Below are positions 21,001 through 32,881 of a stretch of DNA of 64,000 nt, in pieces. The notes beneath the pieces were generated by a model. The model saw only the letters and a list, made by a program, of their open reading frames with translations. It made no database searches and was not told the DNA's origin. The stretch is from the NCBI RefSeq assembly GCF_964204645.1, contig NC_134026.1:14288450-14352449 (forward strand), read 5' to 3'. This DNA is from Tubulanus polymorphus (lineage: Eukaryota; Nemertea; Palaeonemertea; Tubulaniformes; Tubulanidae). A program made the position numbers and the translations under genes. Position 1 is the first letter of the stretch; every line of letters begins with the position of its first letter.

Positions 21001-21615
21001 CTAAACGCCTTGTCCTACAGAGAGCTGCAACAGTTTATGATCCACTAGGTCTCCTAGCTCCAGTTACGATTCGAACTAAAATGCTATTGCAGGATATTTG
21101 GAAGCAAAACTTTGACTGGGATGAACCCTTGTCCGTAGAGTTTAGAACTAAATGGCAAACTATACTTGTTGATATTCGTGAGAGTTTAGAGTTGAGTTTC
21201 CCTCGTATTGTAAATTGTCATTTACTGGACGGTACAGATTCACCCGTTGAGTTACATGTCTTTTGTGACAGCAGTATCTCCGCTTATGGTGCCGTTGTTT
21301 ATATTCGTTGTGGAAATTAATCAAGTATTTTGATTGCAAAAGCTAGGGTCGCACCTGTCAAGGAACTCACGGTTCCTAAACTTGAACTTATGGCCGCGTT
21401 AATTGGTTCGCGATTGATTAAACATGCTTATGATTCTATATCTGTTGTTATTGATTTACCTGTTGGACTCTTTGCGTGGTCCGACAGTCAAATTGTACTT
21501 GGCTGGCTTCGTTCGAACAAGAAGTTGTCTGCTTTTGTTTCTAACCGTGTAAAAGAGATCAAGTACGCGATATTCAACTCAGATTCACTGTATGCGGTTG
21601 GTAGATCTACTCTCG
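18082..21615 (+). pseudogene. BEL/Pao retrotransposon B gag-pol
   Basis: One frame runs 18082-20253 with two TAG stops (18367, 19180), both at plausible former CAG codons, then shifts by one frame near 20230. In order it has gag (DUF1759-like, LPKLQLPKFSGD), a zinc knuckle (CRFCQSNDHYPTACW, CFNCLGAHRMNKC), an aspartic protease (LLDDGSHRTFV), and a DUF1758-like segment (GPVAVPSKLGHLIAG). Reverse transcriptase follows with catalytic residues at ATDIEKAF and YVDN, then an RNase H-like region (VPKLELMAAL, WSDSQIVLGWL). The integrase and 3' LTR are missing; it is truncated near 21605 against element A. It is younger than A, judging by few lesions. Confidence 0.88.
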
Positions 21616-22912
21616 CGTTCGATTCGTAATTACAAACCACCATATTACCGACGACGCACGTTGGAACTGTATGCTAGGCACCAACGGTCTGGATTGTAAT
21701 CGACTTTGATTTGCCGCGGCAGCCCAATTGAATAACGCTACCTGCTACCTGGATCGAGGAACGAACTTGCTCCCATTCCGGAGACCCACTTTCACATGAA
21801 TAATGGCTAACGTATAGCCGTCACCGTGACCGGACGAAGCACTTATCAACGTAATATCCAATGACGATTTGCAGATTTAGGCTGACACGGACTCTGTCGT
21901 CTGCTTTGGAACAGCAGTCTCCCCGACTGACAGAACCTCAAAATGGAGAATGGTCGGGTGACCCTTATGACACTTAGCGCAAACCGCTGGTTTTCCGGCA
22001 CTCACGTTTGTGGTGACCGGTACACAGACAACCGAAACATAACCGTTTCGATCTCATAAAATCCGACTGTTTCTCAGATGACAAATTTTCGAATTTACTT
22101 AGTTGACCATTTCATGGTCCTTTGCTGCACAGAACAGGCTGGTTTCGACAACCCATTCTCATACCGACGATGGCTACAAAAAGGCTCAGCGTTAGTGATA
22201 CTTGAAAAATGCCGATTAAGTTTCGACGAAACTGGACTGAACTGGCGACCAAATACAGGGTCATCAACTTTCTTAGCTTCCTTTTTAACAAACGCGGTCA
22301 ACGCAGTGAATGACACCGGCGCGGAACGCTCTCTGAGATCATAGACAAGTGACCGCCACTTGCCCTGAAGATATCCTGGTAACTTGGCGACCAACTTACG
22401 GAGATTGTCCGGATACTCGAGAATTTGCATGTCATTCACGGAACTAACAGCACTCTCGCATTCACTTAAAAATATCGAAAACTGACCCGAGCCTCTACTG
22501 TCTTGACTTCAGGACACTGTGGATCCTTTGTATTATTGTTCGCGCGCGCAACGTTACACTTAGGCTCTGAATTATTCGGTAAACGCGTCTGTTCTTCGGT
22601 AAATCGATGACTTAACGCATCGGTGGCGTCGCGTTCACCTTCGACGTCCAACATACGGGAATCGAACAGACTCGCAGCCTCCAATCGGGCGGTGGCTATG
22701 GCTAAATTAGACGATAATTGAAGTTCTTTTTTCTGTAACCGAATTTTCAGCTTAGCTTTCTCTAATCTTTTCTTAGCATGAAACTGATCGAGCTTAGCCT
22801 GGGCCTCGGCTTTAGCCTGCACCTCCTTCAGTCTGGGTACTAATTCGGTGGAACTACAACTCCGTTCACTGCCTGCAGCAACACTACCAGCGGGACTGTT
22901 ACGAATCGACAT
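21616..22912 (-). pseudogene. BEL/Pao element A gag, zinc-knuckle and protease remnants
   Basis: From ATG at 22912 (MSIRNSPAGSVAAGS) a coiled-coil-like, Lys/Glu-rich gag N-terminus runs to about 22466. Then comes the gag core (YPDNLRKLVAKLPGYLQGKWRS, 22439 downward; PVSFTALTAFVKKEA). Cys/His remnants of zinc knuckles and a weak protease-like stretch lie between 22090 and 21640. Frameshifts separate the pieces. This is the 5' half of the same minus-strand element whose RT and integrase are at 17811 and 11811-9968; about 1.5 kb between gag and RT is missing at the element B junction. Confidence 0.75.
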
Positions 22913-23020
22913 CTTTAGTAAGTCTCACTCACAGGTGCGAATGTTTCGTTAATGATGTAACTCTGTCGAACAATAAAGAATAAAGTCGAATGTCATAAAT
23001 GCGTCTTCTGTTCCTTTATT
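22913..23020 (-). repeat. probable leader/LTR remnant of BEL/Pao element A
   Basis: Upstream of the gag ATG on the minus strand is a short stretch with an AATAAAG-like signal. It then meets Polinton sequence near 23010-23030. No LTR partner was found at the other end (9968). Confidence 0.35.
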
Positions 23021-23565
23021 TACAAAGACTATTACTATGTGTAATATCTTCAGTTGGGCGTAAACAACTTATAACCGACCATCGAAAACATTTTTTATCT
23101 TCATTTTGAACATTAATTACTGCTTTTGTTGCAAATGGTCTTTTGATCTAAGATGATGCTTCAGTATCCTTTTCTGTTGTAAATTTTTTATTCATTTGTA
23201 AACATTTTATTACGTTTTGATTTTTTATTCCTTTTTCTATCATAAATATTTAAATCTAAAAATATGATTTCATTCAATGTTAAACCAGAACCCTCAAAAT
23301 ATCTTTCTTCAATATGACGTTTAAATTCATTAGATATTTTTTCTAATTTCACTTTTATTTGTGTTTTTGAAATTATTTCTTCAGAATGTGTTTGAATGTT
23401 ATACTCGAATTTGTTCTTCTGATTGTATAAAACTTACTTTTCCAGAAGGTCAAATTTCATTTCATCATATGTTACGAAATCCATTTTTTCCATTATTTCA
23501 ATAAATTTACTATAATCTTCTATTGTTGTGGCTTTAAAAAATCTTTTTTAAGCCAGCCGTAGGCT
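23010..23565 (-). pseudogene. Polinton polymerase B N-terminus (AT-rich family)
   Basis: Minus-strand reading gives IEDYSKFIEIMEKMDFV, then NEFKRHIEERYFEGSGLTLN and, near 23050, a degraded form of the NAVINVQN...CF block. It matches 27990-28460 with many lesions. The upstream part of the same gene lies beyond an 830-base insert (23566-24395). Confidence 0.6.
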
Positions 23566-24395
23566 GAGCCTATTACTATACAAATGGAGCGAATTTAAAT
23601 GACATGGTTTTTCATCATTCATTAGAGCATTATCCATTCTCCAACCCCTAGGAAGCAGAATTTTGAAAGAGGGCCTCGTTAAAATTTATATGAGATTTGT
23701 CGCAAAAATCTGAAAAATCTGTTTTAAAAAGCCAATCAGAAAGCGAAGACTCCTCTACGATTGGCTTAGCCGCAGAGATCAGCAGGTGTTCACGTGAACC
23801 CGCGGTATCGTCTACCGTTTTACTTCCGGGTTTTATTTTAAGATCTAAAATTTTATTTCAATATCGATTTCTGTGAAATCTTTAGTTGATTTGGTTTTTG
23901 GGAGGAATATTTCTATTTGCACTACAGAAAATATCATTGACGTTTGTGCAAAGTCCGGGAAAATAGCTTTTTCTCAAATCGAATGGATGACCTTGCAAAT
24001 TAGCCATGTGCTCAAACAGCAAATTCATTCAAATTTTATTGTGCAAAAAAGATATCAAATCCAATTCATTTTTACTTTATTGAACAAGGTCAAACAGTAA
24101 ATCCAATTCAATTTTGTTTTATATAGCAAATTTCAGAAAATGCACTTCTAATCTGCATTCAAATCACTAAGACCAAGGGAAAAGATTTACCTGAGGTATT
24201 TGTTCCTGCCAGCTCCAGTCGCTGTATGTGCTACTTATGAAAGCACGATTGAATTGTATACATATTTGCCTAGCGTTGACTAGTCTATCGAGCTGGGAGC
24301 GTACTTGGACAAATTTAACCCATAGAGTGAATCATTTGCCAATTTATAAAAAGCTGACAGGCTGGATAGTGCTCCTTGGGGCTCTTCTACTACGT
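23566..24395. mobile_element. unidentified 0.83-kb insertion in the Polinton polymerase
   Basis: Composition is more GC-balanced than its flanks, which are adjoining parts of one Polinton gene. It starts near AGCCAGCCGTAGGCTG (an AGCC...GGCT short palindrome) and ends near CTACTACGTAATG. No long frame or known domain; 23873-24100 is open for 75 codons without similarity I recognise. Termini and class are undetermined. Confidence 0.4.
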
Positions 24396-24776
24396 AATGT
24401 TTCTAAAATTTCAATGGTATCTTTTATTTCTAGTGAAGCAATGTAATATTTTACATTTTCCATGTAAGCTTAATTTGAAATAGATTTAGTTTTTTTAATA
24501 GATTTTCTTAATTGTTGAGATTTATCATCAAAATATTCTGTTCTTAAAATATTTTTCCTTAAATTTTGTTTTTTTTATTCAAGATGTCTTTTAAAATTCC
24601 TTTTTATTATAAATTCATTACAAACATTGCTTTAAATTTCATTCAATTTTTTTATGATTTGCAGTTTTTTCGTGTCGACATTTTTGGGATTTATCGATGT
24701 ATTTTTTACAATATGGACAATAATATTGATTTTTATTTACATCAATATTTTCTGTTTGGAACTCACTCTTTCCCAT
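24396..24776 (-). pseudogene. Polinton zinc-finger gene and polymerase start, minus strand
   Basis: From ATG at 24776 (MGKSEFQTENIDVNK) a C2H2 finger YYCPYCKKYIDKSQKCRHEKT is clear, then a stop at about 24646 and decayed sequence. Near 24460 the polymerase start is recognisable (MENVKYYIASLE). It has the same order as 27513-27900. Confidence 0.6.
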
Positions 24777-24860
24777 TTATAAGGAAAGAAAATTTATAAG
24801 TGGTGATGAGTGATGTGCCTCTCACCCTCTGGTGTGAAAACGTCATTGTCTAAATGATAT
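24777..24860. repeat. AT-rich Polinton tip sequence shared with 8256-8339
   Basis: ATTTATAAGGAAA...GTGGTGATGAGTGATGTG...CACCCTCTGGTGTGAAAA matches 8254-8320 in the same orientation relative to the adjoining gene start. It probably belongs to an element end or intergenic region. Confidence 0.5.
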
Positions 24861-24952
24861 AGATAATATAGATCTTATAATATTGAAAAATATTAACATA
24901 AATTTGTAATCTTGAAATAGTTATGAAATGTGAAAACCATTTATATATCTAG

Positions 24953-25068
24953 GCACGAGACGTACGAGTAAGAAACTAAGAATTCTTAAAAGAAACTAAG
25001 GAAAGAAACTAATAATTCTTACTTTCTTAAAAGAATTCTTAGTATCTTACTCGTCCCTCTCGTCCCTA
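24953..25068. repeat. imperfect palindrome (foldback) of ~115 bp
   Basis: GGCACGAGACGTACGAGTAAG...CTAAGAATTCTTAAAAG pairs with CTTTCTTAAAAGAATTCTTAG...CTTACTCGTCC...CGTCC. It resembles a small foldback or MITE. No duplication was recognised at its borders. The rest of 24861-25447 is AT-rich intron with nothing recognised. Confidence 0.6.
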
Positions 25069-25447
25069 AATATCATATTCATAATTAATGATTTATACCA
25101 TAAATAATCATATTATGTAAATTATAAGATATAAATGTAATAAGATATTGATTTTTACATACATATTGATTGATTCTTATTAATTTAGGATAATATTTAT
25201 TTTTAAGTAGCAGAAACCCTCAAGCTGATAGTGATGGATAAGCATAACCTTCATTACCAGAATAAATTTTGGAAAGTAATATCGTTTTAGCCATAAATAC
25301 AACTGCCTATTGGAAGTGGAGTGGAACAAATCTTGATGCCATAAACATTGTACCTTTTTGACTATCTGAACACATAACCACAAAGTGAATTCCTTTCCAA
25401 TTGACTTTCTTTATATACCAGTAATAATTGGTATGTCTCTATTTCAG

Positions 25448-25613
25448 GTGAAGGCCGCCTCGTGGGCCTTAGGAAAGGGAACATCCGTGGTTATTTGCAA
25501 TGGAACAACCACCCATAGAGCAATCCTTGATATCGTATACGGTAAGAAGGTTGGTACCTTCTTCACACCTGCTGTAGATACTTTCGACTCGATAGAAAAT
25601 CAGGCTTTAGAAG
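25448..25613 (+). CDS. ALDH18A1: ALDH18A1 (P5C synthase) exon, end of kinase domain
   Basis: Follows directly, in phase 0, from the exon at 1956-2174. It encodes VKAASWALGKGTSVVICNG, the last conserved part of the glutamate-5-kinase domain, then DIVYGKKVGTFFTP and the linker toward the reductase domain. The acceptor is TCTCTATTTCAG, the donor GAAG|GTAAGT in phase 1, as required by the exon at 63184. It is open throughout, with no sign of decay despite the 23-kb intron before it and the 37.6-kb intron after it. Confidence 0.95.
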
Positions 25614-25770
25614 GTAAGTTTACATCGGAAGTTCTTTCCTTTTATCCTGATGAGTGCGCTTAATTACACCTGTCATCAGTCGTTACCCTAGGCCATATTG
25701 GTGGGAAAATTTCAAATTAAAAAATCTTTTGGCGGGAAAATCAATTATGTTCCGTTAAATCCAAATTAAA

Positions 25771-26340
25771 CTAAAATAAATCCAAATTTATTATTGGTGG
25801 TGATAAAGTACGTATCCATCTTTCGATTAAAGCACATTTTACTTCGTTTTTACGTTGGAAAGAGCGTACGCCTTCGTTTTTCAGATTCTCCGTTTTTGAT
25901 CCGATAAACTCTGTCCCAGAATCCGATTGGATAACGCTAGGTTTTCTAATCTTGAAAATCTTTTTAAAACCATCCACAACGGTAGAATTAAATTATTCTC
26001 TATCTAGACAATACATAAATTACCAGTCACGTATCTTTTGTAAAGAGATATTTTTGTTCTTTTTTACAAAGCCGTGGTAATGTATTTGCGTTTGAAAAAC
26101 TTCGTTCGCCATAATATTGATTCGACATGGATCTTTTCTGTTCGGCTTTCATCGATCACTGCTTTTTGACAGTCGTGATTAGGTTTTCTAGAGTCTTTAA
26201 AATGATTACCGGTTTGCAAAATTTCCATCCCGCACAACACACAGTCCGGATCCGCTCTGATCATACTTTTGGTTTCTTCCTGTTTGGAGACAACGACGTA
26301 TCTAAATCTTCGGTAAGTTCACCTTTGATACTTCTCTTTA
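25771..26340 (-). pseudogene. Polinton integrase fragment (third family)
   Basis: The frame 25977-25771 carries the second and third catalytic acids of a DDE retroviral-type integrase: QSDSGTEFIGSK and, after a KNEVK spacer, ALIERWIRTL. This combination is typical of Polinton/adintovirus integrases. The first Asp and N-terminal zinc region are not recognisable in the degraded 26340-25980 part, where a Cys-containing frame (DPDCVLCGMEIL, 26264-26064) is unassigned. The protein is unlike the AT-rich integrase at 48834. Confidence 0.7.
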
Positions 26341-26369
26341 ACGTTTCATTCGGAATAAGACTCGTTAAA

Positions 26370-26372
<3 letters not shown>

Positions 26373-26431
<59 letters not shown>
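26373..26431. repeat. (TA)n microsatellite
   Basis: About 29 TA units. It separates the two Polinton fragments on either side. Confidence 0.98.
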
Positions 26432-26434
<3 letters not shown>

Positions 26435-26650
26435 CTAGGCCAATGTATTCTTTTCTGTAAACGATTTATGTATTTCTTGCTGCAATAACTGTTTAAACTT
26501 TAAGTATTTGAGATCGTCGGGTATTTTGTTATCCGCTAGAAGGTTGTAGGTAGCGGGTGTTTCTTTTTCTTGTCGACACTTCTGACTGGCGATAAAAGCT
26601 TGTATCGAGGGTAACATGGAATCGGGTAAAGTGATTAACTTTTCAACTTC
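26435..26650 (-). pseudogene. Polinton small protein fragment upstream of integrase
   Basis: A 60-residue frame with KETPATYNLLADNKIPDDLK and KFKQLLQQEIHKS. A charged 'short linker - IP.D.K....Q.LQ' layout is typical of a small virion-associated protein found in Polintons and adintoviruses. The assignment is tentative. The next 270 bases (26651-26921) show no recognisable gene. Confidence 0.4.
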
Positions 26651-26921
26651 GTGCTGTTGCCTTATCTACTATTCGGTTTGCGGCGTGCGTTAAGACTGAC
26701 GACAGTATAGGTTTCATATAGGTAATAAAATGAATGGTAGAAATCCACCTTTTTGTGAAATTATTTCGTTTTTGTTAAATAGCTATCGAATTGTTGGCCA
26801 GCATACGTATGTAACGCTTATGTTGTTTTAACACGCGTTTATCTTTGTCGCTATGTTTTATATTCCCGGCTAAACTGCTTTTTTATATCTCATACGCACT
26901 TTAAGTCTGGCGGCGCCGATT

Positions 26922-27033
26922 AGTAATTGTATATATCTTGTTTCATATCAAAGGTTAAAGGGGCGAGTGAGTAAAAAATAAAAATAATTTATTTTCATTT
27001 TTTATGAGCTATATACGATATATACAATTAATC
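26922..27033. repeat. Polinton-tip palindrome, copy 2
   Basis: Outer arms AGTAATTGTATATATC and GATATATACAATTAATCT pair. Inside are the family landmarks TTTCATATCAAAGG and GAGTGAGTAAAAAAT on the left and ATTTTCATTTTTTATGAGCT on the right, with part of the right inner arm deleted. It is 100 bases upstream of the gene at 27135. Confidence 0.65.
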
Positions 27034-27134
27034 TAATAATTCCGTATATATGAATAACATATAAATAAATAGCATATATAAATGAATAACTTCTAATCAA
27101 TCAAATCAATTTTAATGAAAAATTTGTTATCAAA

Positions 27135-27476
27135 ATGGTGGGTAAACAAACACACAGTGAATTCTGAAATATAATTAAAGATACAACAAATGTCAAATCT
27201 GTAGATTATAAATTTAAAAATTTAAATGAATTAACAATTCATAAGAAATATTTAATTACTAATATTGAAACAATTACTAATAGATATGGAGATAAATTAG
27301 TTATTCACTTAGAATATGAAGGATTAAAAGGAAATAAATATAAATTCAGAACGTATTTACCAGATAGATTTCATGGATTATCAAGTGAAGATCTAGAAGA
27401 ATTATGTTCGGGTGATTTCTATTTCATATACAAAGGTAAGAATGAAAAAGGGCACCATGATATAGATTTCGAATAA
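27135..27476 (+). pseudogene. small DNA-binding-like Polinton protein, near-complete copy
   Basis: The best representative of the family, 113 codons with a single stop at codon 11. It contains LNELTIHKKYLITNIE, NRYGDKLVIHLEYEG, YLPDRFHGLSSEDLEELCSG and DFYFIYKGKNEKG. The predicted beta-rich pattern and L-P-x-R-F motif suggest an OB-fold single-strand-binding-type protein for replication. This is inferred, with no direct evidence. It is followed after 36 bases by the zinc-finger gene and then the polymerase, the conserved left-end order of this element family. Confidence 0.65.
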
Positions 27477-27512
27477 TATAAAATCAATTTTAATAAATGA
27501 TTTGATATTAAC

Positions 27513-27800
27513 ATGGAAGTAAATAAGAAGTACTACTGTCCAACATGTAAAATCAATATAGATAAATCTCAAAAAGCAAGACATTATAAAACTAAAACAC
27601 ATTTAGAAAATAAATTGAAATAAGAATATAAAGATGATATATTAGAAACTAAATTAGAAGAATTAAAGAATGAAAAAGAAATATATAAATGTGATACATG
27701 TAATCAATCATTCAGTAACAAAAGATATTATAAAAACATTTAAAATCTAAAAGTCATATGATAAATATCAATGATGATATTTTAGGTTAAGATTATTTTG
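27513..27800 (+). pseudogene. Polinton two-zinc-finger protein
   Basis: Starts ATG in MEVNKKYYC. Finger 1 is CPTCKINIDKSQKARH, finger 2 CDTCNQSFSNKRYYK, with one stop between them and a frameshift after the second. Same family as 37269-37574. It lies between the small DNA-binding-like gene and the polymerase. Confidence 0.7.
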
Positions 27801-27857
27801 ATAAAGAAATTGATAATTAAAAGAATAAAAATTGAATTAAACAATAAAAGACCATCC

Positions 27858-28779
27858 ATGGAAGATGTTAGAAATTATATTAATTAATTAGATAATAAAA
27901 AAGAAATAGAAACAACTGTAGCATTTAAAATTGATATAGGACCATTTGCTATCGAGTTTAAAATTTGTAAAGGTAAAACATTAGAAGAAAATAAAAAACA
28001 TTTAGAAAATATGAAAAATATTATAAAAATAATTGCAGACGTAGAATATCCTACGATTTGTATATCTTCTAAAGTTAAATTATTAAAATCTGAAGATAAA
28101 CCAATATATAATATAAATTCCCATTCACAACATATCATTTCAAAACAAAATATAGATGATAGATTAGATAAATGTTACAATGAAATAAAAAGTAAAATAG
28201 AAGAGAAATATTTTGACGGATCTGGTTTAATAATTGATGAAATAATATTTATGACGTTACATGTATACAATACAAAATATAATAAATTAACTGAGTCAAA
28301 ACCAATTGATAAAAATAATTTATCATATTATAAAGATGATAACATAAATGGATCAAGTTATATTAAACTACCATTTAAAACTAATGCTGTTATAAATGTA
28401 CAAAATTCTGATGATAAATGTTTTTATGGACAATAATTAGTTGCTTACATCCTACAGATGATATTACACATAGTTTTAGATTAACTAATTATATACAATT
28501 TGAAAAAAATTATAAGATAGACAATTATCTTGTTGAAATTAAACATATACCAAAAAAAGAAAGAGATAATAATTTAAAAATAAATGTATTCGATTTAATC
28601 AAATTACCAAATACAAAAGGAAATAATATTAAACATTATACACTAGAACCTTTATATTTATCAAAAGATTACGAATCAAATGGTGTTATAGATATACTAT
28701 ATTATGAAAATTATTATATGTGGATTAAAAGAATTAATTTATTTTTCAAATCAGAAAATGATTTTGATAATAAAATATA
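27858..28779 (+). pseudogene. Polinton polymerase B, N-terminal third
   Basis: Starts MEDVRNYIN. It shows the N-terminal region shared with the GC-rich polymerase: SSYIKLPFKTNAVINVQN, then (after a shift near 28425) ISCLHPTDDITHS and the FDLIKLPNTKG and YMWIKRINLFF blocks. It stops at 28779 just before the zinc-finger/exonuclease part, where repeat A begins with AGCTGC. One early stop (codon 9) and one frameshift. Confidence 0.8.
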
Positions 28780-28780
28780 G

Positions 28781-30266
28781 CTGCCAAGCAGCGATGACGG
28801 GTTTTCTGCAAAGCCATTCAGAATGATGGGAATTGTAGTAAATTGCAACCACTGTGTAAACGTCAAATATGATTTACCTTTGAAACCGAACGTACGCGGA
28901 CGTACTATCAACAAATATGAATTTATTTGACCAGGCATTTATTTTGGCATTCAAACATCATGATACTGTATTATCACCCAAATGGATCTGTCCTATAAAG
29001 AACTCATCCTAAGCGCCTGCTGAGTTGATAGATTGAGTGAATTTACAGATAAGAACGTATTATGATTTGGAATAGATTAAACAAGTAAATCTTTTTATTG
29101 AAATATTTGAATAAATACACATAGTGTAATGTAGATACAATCAATAAATTATGAATTGATTTGGTCTGGGTTTCCGGCTGATGTTGATATTGGCTTTTAT
29201 GGATTACAAATATATGGATTCTATAGTGATAAACAATTGATACCTGCAACATGTGTGTAAATCAAACCTATTCCACTAGTTGCGTGTGTTTCCTAATAAA
29301 CGGGAGAGTCACTCTTGATCTGAGTTATTAGAAAAATAATGTTCATTTAGTTATATAAATCCATTGCCTTTTTGAAAATTCTGTAATAATATTTGTTCTG
29401 TTCTAATTTTTATTACTGTATGAACCAATGATATGCTTTGTAAATGTTATAAAATAAATTTGAATTTGAATAAAATTTGAACATGCAAATCAAGGATAAC
29501 TTGTGTTTTTTTTAACTTGGCTTACTTGTCCTTTGTTAACAGTTCCAGAGTTTCAATTACAATCAAATCCAAATTGGCTAAAAAGTACATAGGACTAAAT
29601 GAAATGAACCGTTAGTTACTGCAAACCTATTCCAGTGTTATGTCGATCGTGTTGAATCACTTTGCTTGAGTTGAAAAAATCTGATCTTCTATGGTGCAAC
29701 ATCGGTCGAAGAGAGATATCTTGGTGTTGACAGTCCTTGACCATCTAACTTCATGCGTTTGACATTGGAATCAGCATCATACCCATTTGAACTGCAAAAT
29801 ATTCATACAACATGAAAACCTACAGTACATGTATACAGTAATCAAACTTTCACCGATGTCGGATATTTGAATAAACGTTTGGCTTATTTCAGTATTCTAA
29901 AGCAGGAAATAATAAGCCCAATCAATAGGGCCTATTCCCATTGGAACAATGGTATAATGCGTACAGCTGTACCGTACACTTATCAGTCAAGAATGGAGAA
30001 ATCGGTATACCAATCCTACGAACAGCAAAATGTACAGGCCTACAATGATTTCTGGTATACAAGCCGTGACCACATGAACGTGAAATCCTATCCATGGTAT
30101 AATGGCACCAGTTAAAGTAACATCACTGTAGGGTCGACGAGAGGGAAAAAGTTGTGTTTGTAGTACATATACATGGTAGGCTATTCGTACTCACTTAATA
30201 CTTAAAACGCTGTTGTTACCTGTACGTGACTGTAAGGTGATTTCTACAGGTTAGCCGTATGTGAGT
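28781..30266 (+). repeat. repeat A, copy 2, first segment
   Basis: Aligns block by block with 3061-5486 (without the Penelope insertion), for example the GACCAGGCATTTATTTTGGCATTC block and the TACAGCTGTACCGTACACTTATC block. An 82-codon frame at 29867-30115 has no counterpart domain and is interrupted in copy 1, so it is not counted as a gene. Confidence 0.75.
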
Positions 30267-30997
30267 ACGTTGACGCTCAGACATGCAATATTGGGATTCG
30301 AATCCAAGCGAAAACAAAATCCAGGATGAAAGCCACTAAATATTTGGATGGATATATGAAAGCTGAGGGCACTGGAGTGTGTAATGGGTAGTGTAGTGTG
30401 ATCTGTGTGCATTTGTGGCCAGCACACAGATCACATTGTTCATTGGGGTTTAGTCCAGGACTCGCGAGATTTTCAACAACACGGAAGTAACGTGTAATAA
30501 ATGATGACTTGAATAGCATGACTACCTACCACCCCTCATTATTGTTGGAAAACTAAACGTTCCGCACTGACTAAAAATTAGTAATAATAATTAATAACAT
30601 TTTAGAAATGGCCAGAATTTTAACTTAGGTTCTATCTCATTTTTATTTTACAATTGCGATTTGTATAATTTTTTTTTAAACGGCCGTTAAGGCTTCATGT
30701 TTCGTCTGCAATTCACTGCAAATAGTTACGCAACTACGCGCATTTCAGTGTTTTTGGCAGCTGTACACTCAATCGGCACCGTTCGTGACTAGCTTCACTG
30801 CGGAATTATCATTAATTAACATCGCCATATCACACCATCAACTTATATTGTGCCTTAAAACCCTAACAGCCGAAATAATTGAAATGCACACACGATTTCT
30901 ATCATTGAAAATTGAGAGAGTGGCCGTGTTTGTGTTCTGCTGCTTCGCGTTAATCCCGCGCGGTGGCGCAACCGCGCGGAGTGGGCCCGATACGTCT
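30267..30997. mobile_element. 0.73-kb insertion within repeat A copy 2
   Basis: Copy 1 is continuous where this sequence interrupts copy 2 (between GTATGTGAGTACG and TAGTCCAGTGATTTACCC). It contains GTGATCTGTGTGC...GCACACAGATCAC, a short palindrome near 30400-30435. No frame recognised. The class is unknown. Confidence 0.45.
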
Positions 30998-31340
30998 AGT
31001 AGTAGTCCAGTGATTTACCCACTGTGCCACAGAACGTAACTGCAGGTTGGATGAAATTTGATTTACAAATAGCCTAGCCTCACCTAACCCAAACTCTATT
31101 CTTTCACGCATGCGCGTTTGCAGATTATAGGAACTCACGTACGGCGTTTTTAGGGAACTCACGTACGGTTAACCAGTGGATATCACCGTACAGTCACGTA
31201 CGGGTAACAACTTCGTACTAAAATGGTATTGGCTACTAAGAACTCACCTACGGCGTTAGTAGGGAACTCACGTACGGTTAACCTGTGGAGATCACCATAC
31301 AGTCACGCACGGGTAACAACTACGTACTTAAAATGGTATG
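30998..31340 (+). repeat. repeat A, copy 2, second segment with internal tandem duplication
   Basis: Matches 5490-5715. The ~115-base unit with AACTCACGTACGG, GATCACCGTACAGTCACG and CGGGTAACAACTTCG occurs twice in copy 2 (31130-31235 and 31240-31340) and once in copy 1. Confidence 0.7.
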
Positions 31341-32570
31341 GACTGGTTGCCTGTCCCATTCAATATGGGATAGGTTTTGTCCGTCCGCCATCTTCCGCAG
31401 ATTTTACGGATCCAATCAGATTTCAGTATTTCATCACGTGAACAATGTAACATGGCCGCCTACACTGTCTCGATTTACGTTCCATGGACCTCTTTAAAGT
31501 AATTTTTTATACCAAAGAAGAAAGAAATTCCATTAAAACTGCCAGGTAACGCTTCTGCAAACTCATCATCATCAGTTACAGCTGCGCCAAGATGTTGTGT
31601 ACTTTATTTCTCCGCTGCTCACGATCTGATAAACTGATCAGGTTTAAAGAGCTTGATTCTGTGAATAACTGCACTAGCGAGCCTTCAATTTGAATTGTGA
31701 TTGGATTATCTGTCTGGTCGAGACATGGTCTTTATGATTCTAAAGACACTATCATTCAAATCAGGGATATCAGGATCGTCCCAATTTGTCAATGAACAAA
31801 AAAACTACTGTTCGATGTCATGAAATACAAAGTGTCATTGCTTATTCTCTTGTCAATTGCTTATTCTCTTGCCAGGGGCTGAACAAGATTTTGTACCAGA
31901 AGTGAACAATGAATATTGAATTCAGTGAAAAAGAATTGGTCGTGATGAATTTTATAATCGATTTCTAGCGAAGTCAACATTGACATTGTGTGGTCCATGA
32001 GAAGAGAGGATATTGCGTATTTTCAATGTGATCTGAGTAACTTGTCTTGACCAAGTCTCTTAATTTGACTGTCCCAACTTGCTGTCTGTATCAGGAAATC
32101 AGTAAGCTGAGGTGGATCCAAATATCTGATCTCACAAAGCACTAAGGAGTTCAACAATTGTAAACTTTATTCAGATACTAAATATAGTCATTTTACAACA
32201 CTGTATTAAAACATCCATTCACTAAATACATCTCACGAACGGTAGAAAGGATGTCCTCTGTTCCTTCAGAATGTTCTGTATTCAGTGACGGTTGCGGCAG
32301 GGCTCACCTCGCATTAGATTTCGATCCTTGTTAGTTTGTATTCCGAGTACCAGGTAAATTATCAGCGGATTTATTTGATACTTAAGCAATTAATGTCTTT
32401 CCGTCCATTGTTAAGGGCAATTTTGATATCGCTCGAAGCTAAGCAGATTAGAAGAGACGCCATCTTAACCAGGAAGTAACTTGCTACTTTACATGTTTGA
32501 CCTTATTTGACATGCATCGAAAATGCGAGGATCGGCACAACCGGTCTCTAATTGAAGATAGAGACCGGTA
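31341..32570. other. intron sequence inserted in repeat A copy 2, nothing recognised
   Basis: Absent from copy 1 at the corresponding point (about 5715). I find no long frame, terminal repeat or known domain. A short palindrome GAGACCGGT...ACCGGTCTC-like lies near 32540-32570. Confidence 0.4.
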
Positions 32571-32829
32571 ACCAGTCTAAAAATGGTATTGGCTACTATA
32601 CAATAGGCCTATACTGGCTATAGTCAGACAAATAAAAGCCGGTAGGCTTTCGTAGCTTCCACTCTTCACAACCGAATTGTGTTTAGTCCCAGTAAGTACG
32701 CGCCAACCGGCACAGGCCTAACACTGTTTGTCAACTGTGTGTACTGTAGTAGGCTATCGATGAACACCTGATACTTTTCTGTCGTTTGTTTTCTCTGAGA
32801 TGAACATCTACATCACATCTGTTACGTTG
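32571..32829 (+). repeat. repeat A, copy 2, third segment
   Basis: Matches 5700-5935 (AATGGTATTGGCTACTATA, GCCGGTAGGCTTTC, CGCGCCAACCGGCACAGGCC). It ends where the non-LTR retrotransposon interrupts it. Confidence 0.7.
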
Positions 32830-32881
32830 CAGAAATCCAATAAGGCATCAACAGCAACGGTAGAGAGAGCGGGGCGGAAAT

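Noticed and set aside
29867-30115. 82-codon frame in repeat A copy 2
   Set aside because: The equivalent of copy 1 (about 4895-5140) is not open; no conservation as protein.
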